Of a DNA stretch of 64,000 bases, positions 53,816 to 64,000 are shown piece by piece. The DNA is taken from assembly GCA_039707655.1 (NCBI GenBank), contig CM077666.1, positions 304,384,166 to 304,448,165 on the forward strand. The letters run 5' to 3'. The position numbers and the translations under genes are program-made. The DNA is from Elymus sibiricus (Eukaryota; Streptophyta; Magnoliopsida; Poales; Poaceae). The notes under the pieces were generated by a model that searched no databases, was not told the DNA's origin, and saw only the letters and a program-made list of their open reading frames with translations. Positions within the stretch are counted from its first letter, which is position 1. Each line of letters starts with the position of its first letter.

Positions 53816-55933
53816 TGTGTCCCCTTGTAGGTATACTGGAGGTAGAAGTGATTGGATGAAATTTCATATGTAATCATGTCAATTTGTTAGGGTCAGACTA
53901 GGAAGGTATGTCTCTCCACCTCTCAACTAACATATACTTTCTTTTTCTTCTTGACATTGTTCTGACATCTTTTTCTTTTTCTTTTTTGCGATCTGACATC
54001 TTTTTCTTCTTGACATTGTTCTGACACGAAAGATAGGCTGCTTCACTGATGGTGAGCTATGTTACAGGATCTGGGTGAGCAATTTCACATTGATAACTTA
54101 GTAGTTAGACAACTTGATGTGTCATTGTGCAACCAACGGTACTGCTCTATCTTTTATCATGATCAATTATTCTATCATGCCTTCTTGTTTGGTTTCATCC
54201 ATGACATTATTGGACAGAACCTCTCGCACATGCCTGCTATGAAATAGAATTTTCTCTATTAGTGCACAAATTGAATGTGATTTAGACAAAAATTGTAGCA
54301 AATCAAATCATCTGACCTAATATCATGTGCGTGTATCTTTCCTAATAAATACAACGTACATAGAAATGAGAGATTCTGGTTGTAACCTGCTTCTATACTT
54401 GCAACTTAGGTCTGTTTTTCGTATGTATGGAGATACTGTTTAGACTAGAGGATTGTGCTTTCAGTATATCCATTTATTTTTATTACCACCTGACCATAAA
54501 AAATTCATAAACATAACAAGGTCGTGGAAGCTCTTCCTATTCTTAGGGATATAGTTCAATGCTCTTCCTTTTAACTGATCTTTGTGTGTCCAAAGAACAC
54601 AGATTTCACATGATTCTAAATAGGTTTTTGTTAATAGTAGATTGCTGATTTATTTATCAACTTTTATATTTGTCATCAATGTTTCTTCCAGCTTATCGCT
54701 TTCAGCACGAACCAGTGCATGGCTTTATCGTGTGATAGCCCAAAATCAGAAAGCGCTGCATTGTTTTATTGTCATTGAAAGTTCAGATGGATTTCCCCAT
54801 GCTAAATTGTAGTATGAATTTGAGCTTCGCGTGATCAGATGGACCTAAAAGAAATGTCGAGCTAGTGACAAACATGGTTATAAGACTAAAAGTTTCTTCT
54901 TCTTTTGTGGGTATAAGATTAAAAAATTCAAACACATAGTTACGTCCATGTTACTATTATCTACGAGAGAATTATAGCTGACTACGATTCAAAGCACGCA
55001 GATGGTGTACTTTGTTATTACGAGTTAAGGTCTTGTTTTTTTATTAACATTGCTACATTAAACTCATTTGCTCCATCAAGCTCATTAGTTACACTTTTTT
55101 CCGTTCTACATATCCTACTTCTGACACTGCTAGAACCTGCACTCCTGGCCTCCTCTGTTTACCAACACTATGTCACATATGCAAATAACATAAGTTGGCA
55201 AACTCCAAATCAATAATATAGATTATATAGTCATCATACTGAGGATTGTATTACTCCTAATTTAGAAAGAAAAGCTTGTTTTTTCAATCTACTATTTACA
55301 AAACAATGATTAGTTGACACTTGCTTGTCTGAAATAGATCGTCAATTTGTAGTATGCTTTAGTTCTTTAAAAACATTATCAGCCTGCAGGTTACTTTCGT
55401 AAGAAAATTAGTCCATCGTTTAAATTATTTCTATTTGGAAGGGAGATTTGTTCCTTTGGTAACAATTAGTTTGATTATACCGATCTAGATGGATACAAGT
55501 TTCTTATCATTTAACATTGTGTTAAACTATATCTGATATCGACTATAGTATAGTTTTTTTCTCCTTCCTCGACATACCCTACATTGACCAGTTCTTAGTG
55601 TTTATGTATGTTTGTGCCAAAGATTAAAAACAAGAAGATTTAGCTTTGATTCCAGTTTGGTGCTCCTTTTGTTGGTAAATTTGTTACACTATAGTAATGA
55701 TAATCCATATAGCAATTACATTACCAATTACATAATCGTTCATGGGCAGTGTGAGGGCCCGAGGCGCTTCGCACATCAGTTTGAGAGAATATTTGTTTGG
55801 CCTTGGGAGATAGTCCATGGAGTGCTTTTTTTGGTCCTTGCAGCTGCCATTATTAGGTAATATTCTTCATTAGACAATAGTTTTCCTTGCATTTTGTTCC
55901 GAGCAAGTTTTGTCTCTTTGGTATACTTTTCTA
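53816..55933. other. Unassigned AT-rich sequence between truncated LTR and CACTA end
   Basis: There is no LTR, TIR or protein family here. A short tandem duplication (ttcttcttgacattgttctg) occurs at about 53943 and 54004. One frame (55612-55860) is described separately. The base composition resembles intron or intergenic DNA. Confidence 0.4.
55612..55860 (+). other. Possible exon or gene fragment of unknown function
   Basis: 82-codon frame. The last 38 residues (GPRRFAHQFERIFVWPWEIV and HGVLFLVLAAAIIR) look protein-like and end in a hydrophobic segment. An AG (catgggcag, 55741-55749) precedes it and GTAATATT follows (about 55857), so the segment would fit an internal exon. I recognise no family and see no matching flanking exons, so it may be chance. 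Confidence 0.25.
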
Positions 55934-56802
55934 CACTACAAAAAAACACTTCCGTGATGATACATCTTTGTCACAGTAGGTCATGTTTTCTGTCATGCAT
56001 GTACATCCGTGACGATTTTATGACAGAATCAAGATAGTCATACCTGTGTTGTCATAGAAGTGTTCCATGACAATACTGAAATTATCATCACGGAAGTGTC
56101 GACTTCCATGACGATAAATGGCGCGTCATGGAAGTGTTTTAGTCAAGGGTAACCGACACGTGGCATCCACTGTAACGGGTTGCCGTTAAGCTATCGGGTC
56201 CGGTTTTGGATCAGATAACCCACTAACAGCCCTGACCAATGGCAATTTTCCACGTGTAAAATTCTCATTCGCCAACAGATCCACGTGTCAGCTCGACGTC
56301 GTGACAAATGTCATCCATCCATTGGACGGTACGCTCCTATGAAACAGTGACACATGGAATGTCCGAACAGTGGCCCCTTTAGGTAAAAAGGACGGCCTAG
56401 TCAAAGTTAGCGGGCTGGCCCATTAACGACCTGGTAGCACACGGCCCATTTGCAGGTAAGGCCTGTTTGAATAGTGTTAAATCGGCCCATCACCGGCCTG
56501 TTGTGGATTTCTCATCATTGCAGCCCATGGTCACTTCTGGCCCGTTAACAGTCCGCTTTGTATTTGGGCCCAATTACGGCCTGATGTGTTTCCGGTCTGT
56601 TTAAGGTCGTGCTACATTTGGGCCCATATGTGGCCCGATGAAAATTTCGGGCCATAAACAGACCGTGATAGAATCGGGCCATTTTCGGCTCGGTCTGACT
56701 TTCGGCATGTTAATGGCCGACGCAACCCATGGGCCATATGTAGCCCGACATCACATCGAGCCTATTAACGGACCATATTCTCGATGACACAAATCCAGCG
56801 AT
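55934..56802 (+). mobile_element. CACTA element, left terminal portion only
   Basis: It starts CACTACAAAAAAACACTTCC, a CACTA terminus. The subterminal region repeats cacttccgtgatga and its inverse (tcatcacggaagtg at about 56085), then a long series of gggcc/cggcccat words (56380-56750). No internal gene and no right terminus: similarity ends at about 56800, where the Tekay-type protease/gag sequence begins. The fragment is therefore truncated by deletion or by abutment of the other element. Confidence 0.7.
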
Positions 56803-57901
56803 GTCTGGTGCGTTTTGGGCTTCCTCAAAGGTCACGTGATTCACCTGTCCCTTCCTTTGGTTGTTGTTGGGGTTGCTGTGTCGTGGGGCTGCATTAACAT
56901 TGCGGCCGTTGTTGTTGGGCTTCTGAACATTATGGTTCCCCTGTTTTGGGCATTGCCTGGCAAAATGCCCTTCTTCACCACAGGCATAACAGGTAATGCC
57001 AAGGCGGAATGTTGTGTCCTTAGTCCTATTGTTGAAGATGCTGCGACTCTGCTGCGGTCGTGGTGTTGGAATTGGTGGTCGTGGTGCCACAGGCCTCTGA
57101 AATTCATTTCGGGGCCTGTTGTTGCGCACTTGTACTCACTGGGTCCTACGGCGTTTGTGAATTTCGTCCATGTTGCGGTGCTCATTCTCCAATATAATCG
57201 CCTTGTCTACCAGTGTCTTGAAATCTGGAAAGGTGTGGACCACTAGTTGGCACTTGAGAGATGGAGCGAGTCCATCAAGAAATTTCTCCATCTTTTTGTT
57301 TTCTGTCATGTACTCGTCATTGGCGTACCGTGGTAACTGAGTAAACTGGTCCAGGTACTGAGTCACTGTGATGCCTCGCTGCCTGAGATCCTCAAATTCC
57401 CTTTTCTTCATTTTCATAATACTGTTGGGGATATGTGCTCCCCGGAAATATTCCTTGAACTGTTCCCATGTGATATCTGCTCCATGAGTGTGACATATAT
57501 TTTCCCACCAGGATGCTGCTGTACCAGAAAAATAGTGTGGGGGCATATAACACCTTTTCCTGGTCCGTACACTGAGCGATGTTCAATTTCCTTTCCATAT
57601 CACGCAGCCAATCATCTGCCTCCAGAGGTTTGTCTGTGTGAGAGAAGACCGTTGGGTTGGTCCTCTGTAGCTCAGATAATTTTGATCTGGGCTGATGCTG
57701 TCCTTGGTGATTCCCCATATTTATTAAGTGCTGCATCATTTCTTGGTGCTGCTGCTGGCTTTGTTCATACAAACGGCATACTTGTGAAAATGCTGAATCA
57801 TTACTCTACTGACTTGTCTGTCCTTGTGTAAAATTATTTCCCATCGGTGCAAAGTTATCCTCTGGCGGACTGGGCATGGAACGTGTCCAGGGACGATGCA
57901 T
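56803..57901 (-). pseudogene. Gag (with protease start) of a Tekay-type chromovirus, frameshifted and truncated
   Basis: Read on the minus strand from ATG near 57901 (MHRPWTRSMPSPPEDNFAPM). A stop at 57806-57808 and frame changes near 57540 and 57140 break it. The gag core is readable: HTDKPLEADDWLRDMERKLN (57600-57640), PHYFSGTAASWWENI (57510-57546), FKEYFRGAHIPNSIM, FEDLRQRGITVTQYLDQF. Then comes a zinc knuckle CYACGEEGHFARQC (C-X2-C-X4-H-X4-C) near 56955-56995, and the protease beginning (HVTFEEAQNAPD) at ~56803-56840, where it is cut off by the CACTA fragment. The rest of protease and pol is missing on this side. Confidence 0.85.
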
Positions 57902-58148
57902 TTTCTTTCTGGGGTATTTGTGTAACACCGATGAGGAAAGAAAATATATAAAGGAAGGAAATAAATTTTTAAAAGACTGAAAATAATTTCCCTCCCAAAA
58001 ACGTAAGTGCATGGAAGTAACAGGTTATAAAACACAAGCAGATTTAATTATGCATGCCAGTTTTAATTATAAGTGCATGAGATGCATGCTAAAAATGTTA
58101 GTAATGACCCTATTGCTAGCGTCCGTGCCTAGGGCTTCCTACAGTCAG
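57902..58148 (-). other. Leader between primer site and gag
   Basis: 247 bp of untranslated leader of the Tekay-type element on the minus strand. No start codon in a good frame ahead of 57901. Confidence 0.5.
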
Positions 58149-58164
58149 CCTGGCTCTGATACCA
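58149..58164 (-). promoter_or_regulatory. Primer-binding site complementary to tRNA-iMet
   Basis: The minus strand reads TGGTATCAGAGCCAGG, the tRNA initiator-Met primer site of many plant gypsy and copia elements. It lies 5 bp from the LTR end at 58170. Confidence 0.9.
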
Positions 58165-58169
58165 AGGTT

Positions 58170-61100
58170 TGTCAGGCCCATTTCTGGGATAAATCACAGA
58201 AGAGCCTCAAGTCATACCAGCCCCAAGATCAACTGGTAGACTTCCTTGATATAGATAACCAGTACAATAATATTACACAGGGGTTGAGCCAGAGTGCTCA
58301 ACAATTATTACAAGCTTGCCAATATACTACGGTGGTGGAATAATACAGTGGTGTGGTGGTAGACAACACTGATACAATAAAATAGAGTCAAGCGTCAGTG
58401 TGAGGCTTGGCTATTTTATTGGTGTAGCGGAAACACAACGGATGATACATGTGGCAGACTCCAAGATCACAGGTTGACTGACTGGGACTCCTCTAAGCGT
58501 CAGGCTCGCTAGCGCAATCTCCTTCCACAAGCTCGTCCTCCTCCAGGTCTGGCCAATGAAATAGCCAGGGACAAGCCAGTGAGTACGTTTGAATGTACTC
58601 ACAAACAATATGAACGAAAGATATACCGAATGCATATGATCATGATGGGTCAAATTATATGCGAATGCTGAATAAAATTAAAGCATGGTATGATGAATAT
58701 TAATATGGTGCTGAATGCATATGCCCCTGATGGGTTAAATGATATGCTCATGCTGACTGATATTTAAAACATGGCATGGCAAATATTAGCATGTGCAGAA
58801 AAATTAAATTGTTAGTGATAAACCAAGAAAGTTAAAAGAAATGCCAAACGGGTGTCTAAAAGAGTATCGAGCGAGAGAGACCGCCCATGAACTCAAGCGA
58901 CGCCACGAGAGGTCTTGAAAGGAAATGCCAGTCGGGCGTCTAAAAGTGACGCCACGGTCGGTCTTGAAAAGAAATGCCAAACGGGTATCCACAAGAGAGT
59001 CAGGCGAGACAGGACCACCCATGAACTCGAGGGACGCCACGATGAGGTCTTAAAAAGAAATGCCAAACGGGTGTCCACAAGAGAATCGGACGAGACAGGA
59101 CCATCCGAGAACTCGAGGGACGCCACGAGAGGTCTTGAAAATAAAACTGGGTGTCCGAGGTAGTCTAGCCAGCCCCTGAGACACTCAGGAAAATAGAATA
59201 AGAGAAACGGGTTAGTCCACAATATTATGCATAGTAACAAAAATATTCACAACCATCATAGTCCGGATGACAAAATATTCATGACAGTGTTAGTGATGAG
59301 ATAATAATATTCTGCAAAATATCTGATGCTCAAATTAATTTATTTTCCTCCGAAGACCGACACCGGACCGACACTTGACCCTTCCCAGCTAACGTCCTTG
59401 ACCGCGGACACGGCTATTCGAATAGTTATAACTCTGCAGAGGGTGTACTCTTTACCCACGTGCATGGGATTTCTTTAGTCAACACCGTGGCACTGACTAA
59501 TTCCCACTACGGTCTTTGGGTTGAAAACACGCCTGACCATCACACACTAGATTAACCTTCCGGATGCCAGGAATCACCCAAAGCATCGTTCCAGAAAAAC
59601 TCTAAGACGGGGAGACCACGTCCTGCATGGGATCACTATTCATACGCGCGGATTACAAGGGGTGCCCACCTCTTGGCCCAGCCGGATACACCCATGCCCC
59701 CTGACCTGATGACGGGATTTAGCCCACGATCGTTGGAAACCCTCATCATGGCCCTCTATGTGGTGTGTACACAGACAGGTGTTAGCAACTTACTAAACCA
59801 TACTTCCCTCGCAGGAAGACTCGTGGCAGCATGGTGTTTAGCTAGGTGTGACGGAACAAGACTCGATCTAGGTCGACTCAGGAGGTGTTATTATTAAGTC
59901 TGGCATGTCTCACATGCCACGGTGACACCGTCGTGTCACAACGGGACCGTGCTCACCATCACGTCCAAGTCAGGAGCTGTACTCCTTGTGCTCACAGCCT
60001 TTCCTCATGTCAGATACTTGAGTGAAGTGCAAGTCATGCACAAGATATAATATGACCATGCATGAATGCACTTGCGATAACTACACATACAGTGCAATTC
60101 CTATCGATGCAACCATGCAATGCAAAATGCAATCACCTTATCCCAAGTTCAAAATGCTTGCCTTGTCCAAAGTAGTCAGAAGGAGAACACTCAAAATTCC
60201 CGGCAAAGTTCCCCTCTTCTTTTTCTTAAAAATTGAAATTCGAATTCCAATTAAAAATTTGGCAACAGTACCAAAACTTGTCTCCAAATATTTTTAAATA
60301 AATACTAAAAAAAACTAGGGAGAAAAAGAAGAATTTCAAAAAAAGCATCAACTCAATCGGAGTTGTGGTTTAAAAGTTATTCAACTTTCAATTCCAGGGG
60401 TTTTTCTACAAAATACCAGTCCCTGTGCGTTTAAAAAGAAAACGCTTCGGGACAAAGTGCGCCTTCCAGCGCAGAAAGCGTGAAAAGAAAAATACGCCTT
60501 CTGTTTAAACTGGGAAAATAATGAAATGCTGACGGGTGGGGTCCACCCGTCAGGTTTGAACTTAAACGCGTTCGCGCGCGTTGACAGAGAGGTGCGGCCA
60601 TCGCCGGCGATGATTGCCGGCGTATCCGAGGACGGAGATGGTGCGGTCGTGCTCGGGGTGTAGTACCGCGTCGGTGGGTGGAGGTAGCGGTCGCCGGAGA
60701 GCAACGGAATGCCGGCGAGGTCGACGGCGGCGGACGGTGGTTCGGGCAGAGTTGGGTTTCGCCGGAGAGAGCTCGGGAGGTGAAATTTTTAGCGGCGGAG
60801 ATGCAGTGATGGCGATGAACTGGTCGGGGACAGTGGCGGCTGAGCGATGACCGGAGAGGAGGAAGAAGGCCTTCTCGGGGTCAGGTGAGCGGTGTGGAGG
60901 TCGATTGGGAAGTGGCGTAGGTGGTACGAGGAGAGAATTGAGCTCGGAGGCCCTATTTGTAGAAGATCGGGGGATGCCAGTAGCTTGCGGCTGACGCCGG
61001 AGTAACTCCGGCCGCCGAAGTAGGTTATGGACGGTGGGCAGGTGCGGTGAATGATCCAGGAGATCAATGAAGCTCTCCAGAAGCCTCATTGCGGGCGGAG

Positions 61101-62249
61101 TCGAGCTCGGTGCCTTATCTGCGGCGAGGTCGGTGTACGGGTGCGGCAGCGGCATCCGGCTCCGGCGACTGCCAGTGGGGTCCTGGGCGGTTTGGACGGT
61201 GCTCTGGTGTCGCGGGGAGGCGCCGTGTGGAGTGGATTAGGTGAGAGGAGCAGCAGGAGGAGTGAAGATGGCGGGCGGGGTCGAGCCGATCCGCTCGGCC
61301 GCCGCGGATGAGATTGGTGGCAGCTGCACCGGCGAACTACTGTATCGTCGGTGGGAGTTACTGACCCGGGGTGGTTACGGCGGCTCGTGGATGAGGAGAG
61401 GAGGTGTGGAAGAGAAGGAGAGCGATGGAGTGAACCATACGGCATCGAGCGCCTCTGCCGCTGAACTAGGTTCAGTTAACTGAATTTTTTTCAGTGATGA
61501 ACAGTGTGCATGCTACGTGTTTGGCGAAATGACAGAGAGGGCTAGGGATTTTAGGATTTTTGGGGAATTTTTGTGGTGAGATGTTGATGCATATAAGAGG
61601 GATTGGCAAAGTTTCAGAATTTTTGGAGCTATTAAAAATAGGATTGTATCAGAAATTTTGTTTCTGGTCCAAATTTGAATCGAATGAAATTTGAAAATTT
61701 TGAATTGTGGAACCCAATGTTTTTGGTTAAATGGGTTTTGGGTACTGTCTAGTTGTTGGGGAAATTTTGGTGGAGGTAGAAGAATTGCAGAAAATATAGT
61801 TCCTTTGTAATTCCAAGAAACTATGAATAATATAAATTCCAACTTTGGAATTTATAAAATATGAGAAAAATATTTTTGTGGAGGGGAGAGGTGGTGGATA
61901 CTGTCCTAGAATGTGTGGATGACTTGAGGGATAATTTAGAATGACAGAATAAATTATTGGGAGGAATTAGAAGAGCTAGAAGAAGTGAAATGGCCATTTT
62001 CATAGAATGGTTTAATATTCCAGAAACTTTTCTAAAGAGAAAATTGGTTGTGATCCCCCAAAATAATTTTCCAAAGAATTAAATCTTCCAAACAGAACCA
62101 TACAAAATTTTTGAGACCTCAATTAAAATTAAAAATGAATTTCAGAACAGAAGAAAGAGAAAAAGAAAAATAGGGCCAAAATAATTCAAAGCATTTTCTT
62201 TTTAATAAAAAGATTTAAAAATCCAGAGAGAAAATTTTGGGGTGTTACA
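58170..62249 (-). repeat. 4.1-kb LTR of a Tekay-type chromovirus, shared by gag (left) and pol (right)
   Basis: On the minus strand the LTR begins TGTAACACCCCAAAATTT right after a polypurine tract (62250-62262) and ends GGGCCTGACA just before the tRNA-iMet site (58149-58164). So the same LTR has a 3'-LTR context on its right (pol and purine tract) and a 5'-LTR context on its left (primer site and gag). It carries a minisatellite (58835-59160), a cgaatag box region (59412) and a GC-rich island with a minus-strand frame at 60562-61155 (197 codons, Pro/Arg/Ser-rich). The second half (61500-62240) is A-rich. Confidence 0.85.
58835..59160. repeat. Minisatellite in the LTR, ~84-bp units
   Basis: Four units start at aaagaaatgccaaacggg or variants (58835, 58918, 58967, 59052), the second shortened to ~49 bp. 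Each contains gacgccacga and ggtcttgaaa. The frames across it (minus strand 58804-59040 and 58893-59240) are repeats of one peptide and not genes. Confidence 0.85.
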
Positions 62250-62262
62250 ACACCTACCCCCC
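62250..62262 (-). promoter_or_regulatory. Polypurine tract of the Tekay-type element
   Basis: The minus strand reads ggggggtaggtgt directly before the LTR start, between the pol stop and 62249. Confidence 0.8.
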
Positions 62263-64000
62263 TTAAGAAAAATCTCGTCCCCGAGATTTCAGCTGTCCCT
62301 CAAACAGGTACGGATATTCAGCCCTCAGATGATCTTCTCTTTCCCACGTTGCTTCTTCCTCGGTGTGATTACTCCAGTGAACTTTGTAAAATTTTATCAC
62401 ATTCAGCCGGGTTCTCCGTTCAGACTCCTCCAAAATTCTTATAGGTCGTTCTCTATATGTGAGGTCTGGTTGAATATCCAGGTCTTGATGTTGGACTTGT
62501 TTTTCCGGGTTGCTGACACATCTCCTTAGCTGTGAAATGTGAAACACATCATGAACGTCTGATAATTCTGCTGGTAGCTCCAGTTGATAGGCAACCTTGC
62601 CTCTCCTTGCAATTATCTTGAATGGTCCAATAAATCTCAGTGCCAATTTTCCTTTGACCTTAAATCTCTGTAGTCCCCTCATTGGAGATACTCTGAGGTA
62701 CATGTATTCATCGGGCTCAAAACTGATCTGGCGGTGTTTTTGGTTGTAGTAACTTTTCTGACGGCTCTGAGCTGCTCTCGGTCTGTCTTGAATAATTTTC
62801 ACTTTTGTTTCTGGCTCTTTGAGAATTTCCGGGCCGAAGATTCTGCTATCTCCGGTCTCGAACCAATTGAGTGGGGTACGTCATCTTCGTCCGTATAGGG
62901 CTTCGAAAGGTGAAATTTTTAAACTGGCTTGATAACACTTGTTGTATGAAAATTCCGCATATGGCAAACTTTCTTCCCAGCTGACTCCATAAGTAAGCAC
63001 ACATGCTCTCAGCATGTCCTCCAATATTTGATTTACCCATTCTGTCTGTCCTCCGGTCTGTGGGTGATATGCTGTGCTGAAAACCAGCTGTGTCCCTAAG
63101 GCCTACTGCAGGTGATCCCAGAACCTAGAGACAAACTGGGTGCCTCTGTCAGAGACTATGGTCTTGGGTACTCCGTGTAGGCAAACAATTCGGGAGAGGT
63201 ATAACCTTGCAAGCCTTTGTGTGGAATATGTGGTTTTCACCGGTATGAAATGTGCCACCTTGGTTAATAAATCCGTGATAACCCAGATAGCATCATTTCC
63301 GCATTGTGACCTTGGTAAACAAACAATAAAATCCATCCCTATCACATCCCATTTCCATTCAGGCACTCTGAGTGGCTATAATAATCCTGCTGGCCTCTGA
63401 TGTTCTGCCATTATACGTTGACAGGAGTCACACCGTGCAACATATACGGCGATATCCCTTTTCATCCCGTGCCACCAAAAAATTTCCTGTAGATCCTTGT
63501 ACATCTTGGTTCCTCCTGGGTGAATGGAGTACGGAGTTGTGTGGGCTTCTGCCAAAATTTGTTGCTTGAGCTCTTCCTTGTTTGGTATGCATAACCTTTT
63601 TCCGTACCATAGGATTCCCTGACTATCAATGGTAAATTCAGAGGCCTTGCCTAAATTTACCTTCCTTTTAATTCCTTCGATGCTGGGGTGTCCTTTCTGA
63701 GCTTCTTTGATCTGATCCTCTAATGTTGATTTTATTTCTAACTGGGCAATGGTTCCTTCCATGACTAGAATCATATTAAGCTTGGCAAATTCCTGGTTGA
63801 ATTCATGCCGTGAGAATTGCACACTGTCATTGTCGGCGCATGGATTTCTGCTCAGAGCATCTGCCACAACATTTGCCTTACCCGGGTGGTAATGAATTCC
63901 CACATCATAATCCTTAATTAACTCGAGCCAACGACGCTGTCTCAAGTTTAATTCTGGCTGGGTGAAGATATACTTAAGACTTTTGTGGTCCGTGTATATC
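62263..64000 (-). pseudogene. Pol (RNase H end, integrase, chromodomain) of a Tekay-type chromovirus, incomplete
   Basis: The minus strand enters at the window end with the RNase H tail ([31 protein letters not shown], 63840-63945). Integrase follows: [20 protein letters not shown] and [14 protein letters not shown] (HHCC), MPEWKWDVIGMDFIVCLPRS (first Asp), VSDRGTQFVSRFW (second Asp), then ACVLTYGVSWEESLPYAEFS-like sequence around 62940-63040 in broken frames. The C-terminus (62263-62802) has FIGPFKIIARRGKVAYQLEL and DVFHISQLRRC, then a chromodomain-like end (VIKFYKVHWSNHTEEEATWE, REDHLRAEYPYLF). A chromodomain targets integration to marked chromatin. Stops lie between 63376 and 63366, and around 63040-63103 and 62802-62846, so it is non-functional. 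The RT and upstream parts are outside the window. Confidence 0.85.

Noticed and set aside
58835..59160. CRISPR-like direct repeats
   Set aside because: The repeats are contiguous, uneven and inside a plant LTR. There are no unique spacers and no cas genes.
58804..59240. Repeating peptide frames in the LTR minisatellite
   Set aside because: They are translations of ~84-bp repeats without a start context or recognisable domain.
1..64000. tRNA, rRNA or other structural RNA genes
   Set aside because: No cloverleaf or rRNA-like sequence was noticed on reading. Primer sites are only complementary to tRNA ends.

Overview
This window is intergenic DNA from a large, repeat-rich grass genome, most likely Triticeae (wheat, Aegilops or barley type). 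The reasons are nested Ty3/gypsy elements with TGATACGTC-type LTRs, CACTA transposons with captured genes, a Stowaway MITE beginning CTCCCTCCGT, a spliced antisense gene inside a Tat-type element, and an F-box gene as the only plausible host gene. There is nothing bacterial: no operons, ribosome binding sites, CRISPR arrays, rRNA or tRNA genes.

Layout. 1-878 is the 3' end and 3' LTR of an LTR retrotransposon that lies mostly outside the window. 879-1881 is unassigned GC-rich sequence, followed by a ~504-bp-period satellite array (1882-3216). 3217-6822 is the 3' part of a CACTA element carrying a divergent pair of captured genes: a coiled-coil protein (-) and an exonuclease-fold protein (+). 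The CACTA end abuts an Athila-type gypsy element (6823-25427) whose 3' LTR is 24008-25427. That element is split by a complete 13.3-kb Tat-type gypsy element (7477-20793, minus strand, 5-bp duplication ATGAG) with gag-PR-RT-RH-aRH-IN in one frame and an intron-containing gene on the opposite strand. 25428-28505 holds LINE remains, and 28581-29836 is a further non-LTR retroelement with a 15-bp target duplication.

29852-33382 is the lowest-repeat stretch: two MITEs and one F-box gene (31367-32859, minus) with a single frame disruption. 33383-38103 is a head-to-tail duplication of a ~2-kb unit. The second copy carries a small solo LTR (36447-37115) and the first copy keeps the unoccupied site. 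39505-53200 is a complete Athila-type element (duplication TTCAT), itself interrupted by a 3.4-kb solo LTR of a Tekay-type chromovirus (43040-46478, duplication TATTG). 53206-55933 is mostly unassigned with a truncated LTR. 55934-56802 is one end of another CACTA element, abutting a minus-strand Tekay-type arrangement, gag (56803-57901), a 4.1-kb LTR (58170-62249) and pol with a chromodomain (62263 to window end). In that arrangement a single LTR serves as 5' LTR of one unit and 3' LTR of another.

The coding regions are mostly decayed: nonsense changes dominate in the Tat element, with few indels. Lineage names (Tat, Athila, Tekay) are inferred from domain order, dual RNase H, the chromodomain and primer-binding sites. 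Family names in Triticeae repeat libraries were not assigned because no search could be run. No clear new defence or metabolic system was seen. The most unusual structures are the spliced antisense gene in the Tat element, the satellite array in a CACTA-like context, the shared-LTR arrangement, and the occupied/empty site pair.
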